From: Manduca sexta
Taxonomy: Eukaryota; Arthropoda; Insecta; Lepidoptera; Sphingidae
Direction: 5' to 3'
DNA: 64,000 nt
Assembly: GCF_014839805.1 (NCBI RefSeq)
Contig: NC_051142.1
Span: 2,542,001-2,606,000 of the forward strand
Shown: piece after piece, positions 36,991 to 50,400 of the stretch
Position numbering within the stretch: the first letter of the stretch is position 1
Layout of the letters: every line of letters begins with the position of its first letter
The notes under the pieces: generated by a model
What the model saw: only the letters and a program-made list of their open reading frames with translations
Databases searched by the model: none
Told to the model about the DNA's origin: nothing
Translations under genes and position numbers: made by a program

Positions 36991-39900
36991 ATTTTGGCAT
37001 TCTTCTAAACGATCGCGTCTTAATTTCGTTTTGTTTCGCCACCGTGGGTTTATGGAGCACGTACTAGATAGATAACTGAAATGTTTTTACTTGTTGTAAC
37101 ATTTAGTTTTAGAACGCTACTTTCAGATTTTATGGTAGCACGCAAAAAAGATAATGGTATCTTGCAAATGATTTACAAATGAAAGTATTGTAATTAAGTA
37201 ATATGTTTAACTATAACGAAGATAATTATAATACAAATGAGTACCCTGTTTTCTTATGAGCTAATTACAAATAATTATAAAGTGACAATTTCATTTAACT
37301 ACTAGTTATAAGCATGCAGAATTCTATATACAAAGTTGGGAAACTTGTTAATGACAAAATGAATGAAAACTACAAAACCGAATAATACTGAATCCCTCTG
37401 CGAAATAAAAGCCAAAAGGATCCCGGGTAATACCCAGTTTTTATAAAAGCAAACATTTATACAGACCACTTGCAGTTAAAGTCCCCATAAATCACAATGA
37501 AACCCTGTACCATTTTTTTGCAAGATCTTTATCATGAACAACCGCACACGACGGTCTACAAAATATCAGCAAAGTTGTGTTTGCGGCTAGCAAAGATTAC
37601 ATTGTCTGCAAATAGTATGTCGGCGATGTTGTCTAGTTTTTTGGCGAGAAGAAATTTAATTTTGTAATGAGGCCCGGATTGGTGTTCAAGGAAAAAGTGG
37701 TTGGAGCAGGTTTTTTGGTTCAGGCTATTCGTTTGTGGCCAGTCGACGCGAGGCCTTTGAGTTTGCTACTATATATACGTAGTGAATAAGTGTTTTCAGT
37801 TATATTTAGAAAAGAAGTTGTTAGTTTTAATTTCTCATTGTAAGATTTAGATAAGAATGAGCGATAAGAAATTGTAATTGGTCCAAGGGCCAAACTCTTC
37901 GGTGTATAATGACCGCAGATCGCTAAAATGCAATTTTATAACCAAAACGGGAGAGGTAGAGTTCATTATATCAAATTAAACACCAGCAATAGGGAATAGC
38001 CAAACAACGATCTACGCCTCCATCTCCAATACAATAGTCATCCAAGCACACACACCAAAACCACTGCATAGAGGAAATACAGGTTTTTATAACGTGTTTG
38101 TTACAATAGGTCCGTGCCAGCGGCTTTCAGTAAACTGTAGTCCGAATATCAAACGGTACCTTACCTTAACGATAACTGTAAGCTAGGTCGCGCGATAAAC
38201 CGTAAGGAGATAGATGCAATCAATCCACTGAACAGTGAATGTAGTAATCCAATCTAGAATGATTTATACATTGAATTAACTTGGACGTTTACTTTCACGC
38301 GACGGTGGCTTGCTTGTTTTAACGGTGTAATAAAAATGTTTATATGTAAAAAAAAATACGAAATAGTGTCGTAGAAGTTATGGAAGCAATAAGAGATTAT
38401 TGAGTGTGCTAGTAGGAGGCGATACAGGATCTCAATAAATGTGTGTGCCTCTATATGATGATAAAATTAGATTGTGCATGCTATTGTTAACACCATGAAT
38501 AGAGTTCGATCTACACCATTCAAAACCTTAAATTAAATTTAATTCATCGCCCATCATTCTAAGACATCAGATAGTAAATCACATAATGCCCAGTTCTTAT
38601 AGAGTTTGTACTATTTTTTGTAACGCAGTCTGATTCATAGCATAACGCATGCACGTGTCGTAATACAAGGAAACTTACACTTGAACGTTTGAGTCTTTAA
38701 AATGCAATGTTACGGCCTGTGACTTACATGTTTACGTTTGAAGGTACAAGGGAGCGGCCAGCGGCCTTGCAAAAATCCAACCTGAACGCGTAGGCGTAAA
38801 TATAACATAACCTCGGAATGCAGTCCCTTTTATCAAAAGATTACATTATGTTACGTGGGTGAGGTTTTTGGCTGCAGAACTTGCCAGTCTTATGAATATA
38901 GGTAATAAAATCGTTCTGATATTAATTATTAAAATAAACATGTTGAGATATAAATGGTTAAGTTTGGCAGCAAGATTTAGGTTGCATATTGTTTCCGATC
39001 CTTTTGATGCTACTGCAAACAAAATTGCTAACATTAATGATCTAAATAATAGAAAAAAACCTCTACAGAAAGACAAAGTACATTATCGATAGGCACGAAG
39101 ACTGCATAAATCATTGTCTATTTCTCGTTAGCCCCACTATTGTCTGTAAAGCTTTAACGAGGAAACTAAAAACCGCAACGTTTCAAAGCAATTGGCATTT
39201 CATAAATCTATCAAAGACCAATGTAAATCTTATAAATTACAAATTCTGTCTGGTCAACACACTTTACTTAATATTGAATATTCAAATATTATAAATGCAA
39301 AACGTGTTTGGATATTTGCTGGCCGGTATAACGACTAAATCAATTAATTTGAAAACTGGAATAAAGCCCGAGTATGTAAACCGTACTCTCGATTCAAATC
39401 ACTCGTTTACATATCAGATAATGTTGAATTATCTGAGTTTCACCCACGGAATTTGTTCGAAGTTGAAATATTGCTGTATTTATTACATTAAGGTACTAAT
39501 TAATATTCAGATCTCTAAAAACAAACTAGTAATGTTAAGTTGTAAACTTCATGGAATTATGAAAAGGCGAAAGTTAAGAATATCGAATAGGTAATCATTA
39601 CTGCAAGTTTTGCTCAAAATATTGAAAACTAATTACCGTAAACAAGAATGAAGAGGATTATCAAGGTTTCCCATTAAATACTAAGTAAACCACATATTCC
39701 CGGCATGTTGATAGGAAATAATTTGAATAACTCATCGCCAGTTTGATTGAGGCCATACCTCAAGCAACACAGATCCTATTACGGAACTAGATGTAATGCA
39801 GTTATGAGAACAATAATAAGCTGACTCCGTGAACAACTGGTGCAAACCTAATCATTTACAAATCGAACTGCTTGAGGTGAATTCGTTATAAATGTTGGTG

Positions 39901-42112
39901 TATTTGTAACTGAAAAGGCTTAAGGCGTTTCGGTTGGAGGTGTAGATAATTTACATACGCAACTCAAAAGAAATAAATGCTAGAAATAAACAGAATAAAT
40001 TGAGCTCATAAATTAACAAACCGAAATACCTATAGTACAGTTTTCGTAAGTAGATCAATGAGAGCATGAAACAAATACCAATGCGAATACAATTATTTTA
40101 TACTTCCGAGATATCCAGTCGTAAAGTCGAAAGTTTCTTCCAAGATGTCCACAGATCTGTCGCCGCCGTTTTGATAATAGCAATTAATGTTTACGATCGA
40201 AAATTAGATATCGCGGAAATTGACGGCGAAGTTTTTTTTAACATGCACCTGACCTCGGCAAATGGTCGATGAACCTATAAGGCTTTGACTCTCGAAGAAA
40301 CATCACGTAGACCGAACGGCGCTACTTCACGCATCGACGAAATATAAATTTAAAAAGTAATTGATAAAAAAAATTAGTTAACCGGAACATTGCTCCCGAT
40401 GCGATGCGGGTTTTTGTCTCAGCCTCAAGGCCTTGGCAGTGTTGAACGTTTTTGTAGTGAATTTTCATGGAATAATTTCGTATTTACCAATAGTTCGTGA
40501 GTTTGTACGATGTAATGTCATATATACTGAAAGACCAGTGTTTTTATGAAAGCAATTCAATGTAAATTTTTAAAAGTATTTGAACTATAATGGCAAAATA
40601 TGAGGCATGACTCGTAATACTTAGATATCATTAAATAGATGTTTTTAATTAATGCCATTATAGAAAGCAAGCGCTGGATCTAACACAATTTGCAAAATTA
40701 CAAAACCACAGTCGTGGTTAGTACAAGTGTAGTAAGGTCTTCTTGTGTTTCTAACTTTAACGATAAAATTCCTATTTCTATTTTTACCAATAAAAATGTT
40801 TTATTTCTTTATGCAACACGTATTTTATAACAATAAATCACAATCTTACACTTTATCAAAACGCATAGTTTTAGTAACAATCAGTGTTTACAGTACTACT
40901 GGTAGTTGGGTAATTTCAATTTTATAGAGGATAATTAACAATTTGCGACGGCACGTTTGTTTAATTACTTTCGTTTAGAGTAACGGTCCCCCGAGACTAA
41001 TAATTTGAAATTAATTGCTTCGCGTCTTCGATTCGTTGGTCACTGACTGTGTAGTGAACATCAAATGGCCGGTTGAAATTTGTTTGAATTGCACACCTAC
41101 TTTATTTAATTGCGTTAGAACAGCTTTGATTGCTTATAAACCTGATATTAACAGGTGATTTGCGTGAATGGACTGCCTGAATGGATACATCGTCTGGTTT
41201 AATGATGATCATTGAAATGTTGATTAGGAAATTCTGAATGCAACACATAAACAAATTAAAACCAACCAAGATATGCTAATACATCAATTTGTAATTATAA
41301 GTATGTGACCTATTTGTATAATTGGCACATTTTGTAAGTGACTAAAAATATCAAATGATAATGACTATAAATTCTTCAAATTCAAATTGTATCCTTAATC
41401 GATGGTAAACTATAGAAAGAATAATTAACAAAATAGCTTATATTAATGAAGAACATTAATCCTCAAATCCAAAGCACATGATAAACGTAATGCCATTGGA
41501 CGAACCGTTACAACAACAAATTTTGAATTTTCAAGTCTCGTTTCGCGTGTTCGGCCATCATTAATTCTTATTTGCGTGCTGTTCCGACCGATTGGCCACA
41601 ATCTCGGCTCGTTCCACCACAGACTAGTCCTCGTAGGAAACACACGTGTGTTGAATCTGCATGTTCTGTTACTTTTTACGGTAGTGTGGTTAAGGTATTT
41701 GGAACGTGATTCGCTTTACGTTGTGTCAATGGAGAAATTCTGAATTGTTATGTAAAATTTTGTCGCGTAAGAATACGAATTGGTAAGAGTGCGTTTATAA
41801 GGTTCTTATGTCAGTGTAAGTCTGATGGTTATCAATGGAGATATCACTTAACGAATATTTTACTATTCCGAATTCGTAATCATTAAGTAAACCCTACTTC
41901 TATTCCAGTATTAGTTCTATGATACCCAACCAAAAATATTTGAGACCGGGTCATGTCATAACCTTGTTTACATATAGGCCGCCAAAAAATGGACATCCTG
42001 CTAACATCGCGCATACTTCCTCCTCGTCACTGCACCGCCTTGCTAATCACTAATCATAGATTCCATACGATCGCGTGCACACACTGTTTTCCTATTGGGA
42101 AAGTGGGACATT

Positions 42113-42160
42113 ATCATATTTATACAAACGTTACTTCCAGAAATACTTCAGTTTGACTTA
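42113..42160 (+). promoter_or_regulatory. Possible core promoter
   Basis: A TATA-like ATATTTATAC lies about 30 bases before a TTCAGTTTGA initiator-like sequence. Downstream, a donor-like TTTGAG|GTTAGT occurs near 42290. This arrangement fits a TATA/Inr promoter for a non-coding first exon, but such matches also arise by chance in AT-rich DNA. Confidence 0.2.
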
Positions 42161-43769
42161 TGACCGTGTGTGACGTGTGTTTGTTTAGTGATCAAATTCC
42201 TTTGTCTTTTGCGTGACTCTTATCGTGTCTAGTTTTAGATTCGATAGAGATATTGTGATCACTTTGTGGACTTAAAAGATATTGATTTGAGGTTAGTCGT
42301 GTTTTTATTTCGATTTCGATTGATAAATTATTTTGTGTTAGTCACGTATTTATTTATACACGAATTGTGTTTTAGCTCGGTGTTTAATTCGATTATGTGT
42401 CCAAGTGGAGTGTCTTTTATTGTAAAAATAATTCATATTAACTCTTTGTAAATAAAACTACAATACTTACTCCAGAGTTAGGTAACCATCGATACTTGAA
42501 ACCCATTTCATCTTACACAGATAAGATTGTCGATAACAATCTGAAGTATAGACTTGTCAATCAGGCGTTTGATAAAGTGTTGCTCTTACAAATATGTTAT
42601 TTGGTTAAGTTTATTGGGTCACTCGATTATTGCTAAGTAATAAGTAAAGCAAAAAGCTAGTTCATTATTTGAATACTCAAACCGATATGTATTGGATGAT
42701 ACCCCTCTCCTGTCTTGTTAACCACTGGATTGCGATTTGAAGATCATCGCAGCCAGAGTGAAGTCTGAGCGATATGTTAGTTACCATCTAAAGACTTAGG
42801 GAGTCTAGAGCAGTGCGATACCGCGCATTGGTTTATCTTTCAAAATGCTGGGTGTTGCTAGTGTTATAGGCCATCACCATCAGACATGTTATTTAGTAGA
42901 TTCATTAAAAGTAGTAAATGGAAGTAATAAAACTTGTTTTTAAGCTGTTCCATGGTTATGGCTTGTCAACCCTGTTATATAAATGTTTAGAATTACTCCC
43001 ACAACGCTTATTATGCTATTGTCACATGACTAAATGTGCTTATAGGGCTGCCACCACAAATATAGGTAGAATTTAGTTTTATATGTTTTTCAAATAGTGA
43101 CTAAGTGCACTTATTAAGAAAAGTTTTCAATTAATGCATTTCTGTTTGATCATGACGAAGATTTATTTAATCATAGTTCAAAACTTCATACTGAAATATC
43201 TCGATGACGTATGTCACTATCATTTATCTCAATCAATAACTTCAGATACCGAGTATCTGTGATATTATCTTAAAGATTCAGAGTAAAAAATATGTTACTA
43301 TATCACGCTTCTGTAAAAATCCACAATAAGTAGTTTTTGAATTGAATTTAAGAATATATAAGTTCGATTCTGTTTATAATACAGGATTCTAAATATACAC
43401 TCAATCAATAATTAAAAACTATTTTCATTTAATATCGAAGAGTGACAACCCTAAGCAAAGCCAATATGTCTCGGTTTAATTACTTTCGCAACAATACACA
43501 CATTCTCATACATTTGTAGGAGTGTTTTACACACGCTTTTCTTTGTTTCGCGAAGGACGCGCATTATGTTTCTCGCAAATGGTATGAGTAATGCTAATCG
43601 AGAAATAACTTCGCTCGGATTACTTTTATTGTGCCTGGTGACCGCTATTGTGTAGTAAACTGGAATGTAAGTCATGGGAACCTTATGCATTAAGTTGTTA
43701 AGCCCTTTCTTCTTCCATTTTCAAATGTGTGCTCTTGTCAATTCGTTTACGTTTGAAATTGGAAAATTA

Positions 43770-44052
43770 TCTATATATATAAAAATGAATCCCTATTTCC
43801 CTTGGTCACGCCATCACGCGTGAACGGCTGGACCGATTTCACTATTTTTTTTGTGTTTGTTATCGTCAGGAGAAGGTTCTGATGAAAGAAAAAATTCAAA
43901 AAATTGCGCGGAAAATTAATCAATTTAAGAAAACTTAACGAAAATATTAATTTTATATAACTATCAATTGTTTGAAATAACTGTCAGTGATTGTCAGAAT
44001 GCGCGCTACAAATTCATAGTTAAGACTGGACAACGTCTGTCGGGTCAACTAG
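43770..44052 (+). mobile_element. Non-autonomous Helitron-like element, copy 2
   Basis: It begins TCTATATATATAAAAATGAA and ends CTAG, inserted between A (43769) and T (44053). A hairpin at 44024-44046 (GAC..GACA-ACGTC-TGTC..GTC) lies two bases before CTAG. It is related in inverted orientation to 626-870. The TC start, 3' hairpin, CTAG end and A/T insertion without duplication together fit a Helitron; no RepHel coding region is present. Confidence 0.7.
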
Positions 44053-47000
44053 TATAATATAGAATAAGGTTAGTTTGTAAATAAAAAGTCGTCATGAATT
44101 AAGATTTGTTTTTAATTTAGGTAATAAAACTTTTTCGGAATGAAACGTCCATGTTACATTTTCCGGAATAAAATTCAAGTCAGCTATTTCTAATCCATGT
44201 TCATTGCATTTCAAAAACTCTCGGAATCTTAATTGCAGAACATAGGCTGACATTCTGCAATATCGATTTAAGCAAAAGGCTCGCAATAAAGAAACAAACA
44301 CCTTAATTGAATAACAATTAGAGGTCCGGCAATAACACGTTCCTGTATGATCGTATCGGAAGCCGGAATCCAAGTCCGGTACCCGATTTTACCAATGTTT
44401 GTTGTATCCGATTATGTCACCCACATACGTCGTGTAGAATGATATCCGTAAGCGTTTTTAAATTTTTATGACTAAGATCCGTGTGGACGCTGAAAAATCT
44501 TGTATGTATAAAAATTAATTATAACCTTTAGTAAAGTAATAATAAGGCTACATTTTTTTAGATAAATTGACGAAAATCCTTTATTAAATTGAACAATACT
44601 GATAGTTCCAGAAAGTCTTTTATATGAGACATGACATGTCGAACTGGTCACAAGAAAAAAGACCATTAAAAAAACAAAAACCAGTCGCCATATTGTATCG
44701 AACGCGTTCAATCGAAAGAAAGCAGCGGAGATTCAAATTAGAAAGGTTTAGCAAAGATTTACAACGTGCTTCAACGTCGAGTGATAGTAAACTCGATTCA
44801 CTATTCACGATCGCAACAATGTGGTGCGTTTTTTACTACGTGTTGGGTAATCATGGTCATCGGCCGGTAGTCGTTTTGGTTCGAGTTTTAAAGGTAATTG
44901 CATAACTGTTATCTGTACTAACGAATGAACATACCACTGTTCTCATCAATTGAATATCAACTCTATTCATATAATTACTAAGTCGAAGGTTCTTCGATCG
45001 CATTCAAGGGAGGAAAGCGCGCAACAATGCAAAGTGGTGTTTAACATTCCACAAAGAGATCTAAATTCGAAACTGGCGTATTTACGGTAAAGGCTACTGT
45101 TTTATGTGGCGCCCGTGCGCTTGCGCACTAGTTGGTTACGATTCTCTACGTAGGATAATGCAAGACTAGTCATCAGTTACTGTTGGTTTAGTTAACTTGA
45201 CTTAGGTACTTAATAAGGGTCACATTGTCATATTTATATAGGTACAGTAATATAAATACAACGGGTACGGCTATGTTTGCGAAGGATATATTCATCATAT
45301 AATACGATAACGAACAAGCTATCATATCAGACATAAATCAAATTCCAGGCGATAACAAATAATCGTAGATATTGTTTATAACTTCCTTACAACTATAAAA
45401 CCATGGTTTATGATGAATTGTTGAGGCTTAAAGAAAAGACACTATCTTTACAAGCGATATAATTACACCATGGGTAAATAGAGACCTTCCCAGAGCTGCA
45501 CGCAACGCCTCCAGTATCGTAAACTATATCTTTAGTGGTTTGAATAACTATCAATATAGCGATCTTATCTAAATTGCCATGTCCTTGATTTCAACACTTA
45601 ATGCATTGGTCAGTTTAAATTGGTTCATCGGTGCAAGAAGTCGACAGTGTTACAATCTTTTGTTTTTGTATCTGTTAATTAATTGCAAATTGGTTTTCTC
45701 AATCCAATAAACTGAAGCATGTAGATACTAGTGAAATAATGGACTTGTAGTTTTTGTTTAGTTGATAGGATCCGGTTCAACATTTGTAATTTGGGATTTG
45801 GTTCTTGTGAGTTTTTCTACAAGGAATTCTGTGGAAGTAAGTTTAAATAAATCCTCTTTTGGAATAATTTATAACTGCTAATTAGGTTTGGTTGTCGCTA
45901 GACACGTTTTAGGTTCTTTTGAGGTTTTAATCGTCTCGGCTCTCACAGTTTCTAATTTGCCACAGGATATCAAAGTACATAAACGTTTTGATTGCGAAAC
46001 GCTTACATAATATCACGTAATTATGGTTTTTAGATACATTTCTTTAATTGCTTCCGCGCCAGCGTACCTACGAGAACGTTGGTTATGGTAATGTAAATGA
46101 TCAGCGGTTATGTGAATTATTCCTTTAATGTGTAGTACTGTTAATCCCGTAAGAAAATTGCTCGTATCATATTTATCTTTCTTTATATTATTTGTAAAGA
46201 AAACACCGTCTTCAACATTAATGGACATTTAGTCCTTGTTGATGCTTTGTCCTTGAAGATGCTGATAAATATAATTAGCATTAAAATCAAGCAATCAAGA
46301 TTTTGTATCATTTGTACTAAACGGCTTTCTCCAAAACGCTGGTTAGCCGACGTTAATTTACTTAGCATATTTTTGCGTGCAGTTTTACGCCTTCAGCTTC
46401 AATATTTCACTTCGTATTTTCATTTAAAAAAATATATAGAAACAATTTCTATAACTTGTAAAGCCCCAAAACAAATATATAAGAGTTCGGATCACATAAA
46501 TAATATTTCCCGGTTTAAGTTTGAAGGCGTAGTCATTTGCATCAAGATAAAAGATTGCAGTCTTACTATTGACACGGATTAATTTAATGCATCACTTCTC
46601 TTATAATCTACTTTTCTTATAATCCACATCTTACATTTCCTCTTAGCCACCACAAAAAGATATCTAAAAGTTTATGTGTTATAATAAATATATTTTCAAA
46701 GCATTTGCGGTTTTACTCTGAATGTAGGCTTGCAAACGTCATGTACAGCGTCCCACGCAAGTTTCGCCATTGTCTAATATAGCTCCAGACGTGATAATTG
46801 GCGTATCTATTGCATTATTGGACATTGGACATGACGCCCATGTAGCTTGTTAAAGACTTGAATCTACACACTTAAATTTTATGATGTGCCCTTACTTTTT
46901 ATCCTATATCAGCTTCTCGTACCTTCGTATATCCGCGATGTACGATTTCTGACATTGTGTGCAGTCGTGGGTTGTAGTGGTAGCGTACTACCAGTTTACC

Positions 47001-47146
47001 AACTTGCTCATTTACTTCGCTGTATAAAAATATTCGCAATATATTTTGCTTTTGTGTCGTAACATTTATTCTAATCACCTCATATCTTTATATATTGTAA
47101 CATAAAACATTGGAGATTATCACTAACAACAGCTTTTTCTTTGCAG

Positions 47147-47425
47147 GCTAAAATTAATCGAAAAACAACACTAACCATCCGCCCTCATAGACGCTTAGGC
47201 TGTCACTAACGCCCCCTGGTGGGATATTCTGGCATCTGTGTGATGTGCCGGCACCATCACATGGCAGTGTATGTGGAAGTCACCTGAGACGCGAAGGCAC
47301 AAAGTATGAAGTTCTCAACGGGATCCAGTTCAAGTAGCTTGGCGAGCGACTCGCTGTCGAGGAAGTCCACTCTGTGCATATACACGGAGGTGGACGTGCC
47401 AGCGGTGATGCCGACTTGCGAAAGG
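47147..47425 (+). CDS. Probable first coding exon of an unrecognised gene (CDS 47306-47425)
   Basis: The exon is bounded by a strong acceptor (AGCTTTTTCTTTGCAG, ending 47146) and a strong donor (GAAAGG|GTGAGT, exon end 47425). The coding part is exactly 40 codons from the ATG at 47306, phase 0, starting MKFSTGSSSSSLASDSLSRK and ending EVDVPAVMPTCER. It is serine-rich with many GC-ending codons, unlike its surroundings. The 159 bases before the ATG would be 5' UTR with one upstream ORF. No downstream coding exon was found before 63.8 kb, so the next exon may be far away. The reverse strand is also open here (47257-47541) with coding-like third positions but weaker splice sites. I do not recognise the family. 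Confidence 0.5.
47243..47287 (+). promoter_or_regulatory. Upstream ORF in the 5' UTR
   Basis: A 14-codon ORF, MCRHHHMAVYVEVT, ends in TGA 18 bases before the main ATG at 47306. If the exon call is right it could lower translation from the main start. Confidence 0.35.
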
Positions 47426-50400
47426 GTGAGTTTTAAATTGCTAGATAACTCCACTTTAAATGTTGAAAGTCGATTGAAGCTACAGATAAGGCGTAAGTGG
47501 AGTGGAGTTGCGATAATAGTGAATAGCACAATGTACTTCATTTTGAACTTTCATGCGTCATTTTTATTTATTTTCATCATTACAATGCCATTGAGCGCAG
47601 TACAATTAATGATAATGTTGATAACTAAGCAATGGTCTCTAAATTGTCACAATACGCTTCTAATGCGCAGGGGCATATGATACCTAATCTTCACTACACT
47701 AGATACCCGATAATAATGCCGTTTGCGTCGACACGAAAAAATGTAAGTCGTGAATGTCAAAGTCATGAGTAAAGGCCGCGACCCTGCATTCTGCACTCTG
47801 CAGCGAGAAACCGACCGACAAAGAGAAAAAACCTCAAACGATAAACAATATTAAACAAACTTAAACTCGTAAAAATAGAAGTATTGTATATATTTGAAAT
47901 AACGTCATGTTTCAATTCGATTCGATATGTAATAAAAACATCAATAAAAATGCAAAGTTTTTGCGCAAGTTGTAAGAACAACATCCAGGATATCGTAAAG
48001 TTAAGCTGGTTCAACTTAATACGTTACAAAACGCATACCTCGCTATCTCGCAATATATTCTGTATTAACTATAATAAATCTCGTTGAATGTCTTCGTTCG
48101 TTACTTAATCACGTCACCGAGCTACACCAATACTTATTTGCAAATAAGAATTGCCGTCCGCATGAAAACGCGGCCGATGACCCATTGTCTATAATGCTAT
48201 ACATTAATATTTTTCACATCCAAACAAAGCAAAACCACAATGTACGACTAGCTGTAAACTATCATTTTATCACGTCATTAAAGTCAATTAACTGCTAAAA
48301 TACTGACCGGGTGGGCGGTTCAATAAAATAGCTCACGACACACCAAACACCTCACGAGCTTTTACTTTTTAACATACTAACCAGATACATTGTAGGATTA
48401 ATGCCCGATAGCCATAAAGTGAAAGCGTCATCTGATAAGGAGATCCAACCTTAATATCACGACAGGCAAATTGCTTTCGGTTTTTCACGAGCCAAGTATA
48501 GCACATTAACTTTCGGTTTCGTGCGTTAATAACAATATCGCATTAACCAAAACAATGAAAATCCGTCAGCGCTGGTTCGGGTACGTGTGGAGAAAGTGGC
48601 GTGTCATCACTGCTTCTGCGGGCCTTCCGATTATTCTGCAACGCCTTGAAAATACATTCGTTCACTCGTCTCATCGCCATAATCTCGCAACAGTCATTTG
48701 CATTTTTAAAGCTGGCCTTTGACCGCGTTGCTTTGTGAAGCGGTCGTCGCTTCTCGGACGCGACTCACTTCGCGAATTTATTTACACGGGCGTGCAAATT
48801 GCGAGTGTAAATAGTTAAATCGATGACGCGGCTTTTGCAAAGATTACGTGCACTTACGTTCGTGAAACTTGCTACACGTAATCGAATAAATAAATCTTCT
48901 CAATCGGACACTAATTAGCTCATAATTCTTCTTGTGCAATCGTCGACCTTGATAGTTTTCGAACGTTTCACCTTCATGATTTATGGATTTAAGTTTTTGT
49001 ATTACTACAAGAGGATTTAAAATAAGCCTTTGATTGATGACTGCGGCGTCCTCATGGTGTGTCTGTGCATCTGTGTTTGTGTATTGGCCAAGATGCTATT
49101 ATTGCGTATTGCAGTTCGGGACATTGTTTGGCAGTTCTTCGTGCGGTGGCTCAAGGCCGTTATTGATTTGACTATCGCTAAGACGATCTGCCGTTATGGC
49201 TGATGCACTTTCACGCTTCTAATAAATAGGTACAATGCAATTATTTCCACACAAACGTATACAAGATTCAAACAATGCAATCACCGTATGCCGTCGACGT
49301 CTTCTATTACTTTATTAGAATTTCTTCACCTTGTTATGACATTTTCTTTGTGGTGTCGTTTGCAAAGTTTTGCACGCGAATTCCATGCTGTGGTTTTATT
49401 GCTTTCGTGGAAATGTGAATTTTTAGAATAACTAGAACACTATTATTACAGTGCATTGGTTCGTTTCTCGCGAAGAACCTGTACGTTTTTATATTCTTAT
49501 CTAAGAGCTCGTCGCTTAAGTAATAAAAAGGACACTATTATAAAATATACATAACAACCGATGTCTCAATTTAGAATCTCCGTCATTGTTTTTTGTTATC
49601 AATGATGTTATGCTTCCTCCCGTTATCTCAGTAATACCGCCGCGCCATAAACTTTGTTATCGTCGGCAAATATTTGCGCACCCACTTTTTTTGTTCACGT
49701 ATAATAACAATCGACACGTAACGCGGTGGTCGAGATATCAATTATTTCATACGTCAAACGAATGACGCGCCACTTTCGCCTTCAAATCTGGTAGGTGTTC
49801 AATCAACGGATCGGCGAACTATTAATCTGTGGCCATTGTTCTGTCGGCTAATGAACTTTTACCGACGAATTATAACGAAAGTGAATTTCTTAATGATCGC
49901 GTTTAGAAAACCTATCGGTTCTAAACGGACATTATCTTTATTGATGACTTGAGTTTGTCCGACGTCCCCATTGACAACGATTAAAACGAAACGACAGCCG
50001 GCAATTCTTGTTTCGTATCGACTCTCAATTCACGAACTATAATTTAGGAAGTTAATCTCTATACATCAATCAATTGTATCCGTTTTCTCCTCGGGTATTA
50101 GTGTAGTGTGCTAGGCCAATAATAATTTTATTGATGTCACGTGTACTTTTTACTGGACATTAATTTTAGTTGTATTTTTCTACTATTGTTGTTTATCAAT
50201 CTAGGTTATTTTTTTAATTGATTTTATTTCCCTTTTAGTTTTATACAGTAACCACTGTCGTCCTTTCCACTGTGATTTAATTTTTTTTCATACTTTGTCC
50301 AATTTATTTCATTGCCGGCTAAGTTCCATTTGCAGGGCTTTGTGTTTCATTTCCACGGTTCTTAATTTTATCTACGGCAAACCAATATAAATCTTTCCCT

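Larger units (their letters stand above)
19618..47146. other. Long gene-poor stretch, 27.5 kb
   Basis: No coding exon with supporting splice sites and codon pattern was found on either strand; short frames are AT-rich and look like chance. The interval holds scattered repeats (21.1, 21.5, 31.0, 31.5 and 43.8 kb) and several CpG-rich patches that may be promoters or enhancers, listed separately where they stand out. Subregions 24-30.8 kb, 32-36.8 kb and 37.1-41.9 kb show nothing else that I can name. The layout could be the 5' region or first introns of the gene whose coding start is at 47306, but that link is inferred. Confidence 0.5.

Noticed and set aside
47257..47541. Leftward ORF over the 47.3-kb exon
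   Set aside because: Codons look plausible, but the minus-strand splice sites are weaker than the plus-strand acceptor and donor. Kept only as a caution in the exon entry.
48555..48722. 55-residue frame MKIRQRWFGYVWRKWRV...
   Set aside because: It vaguely recalls the RWFGHV motif of LINE reverse transcriptases, but it is too short, lacks other domain parts and has no repeat partner here.
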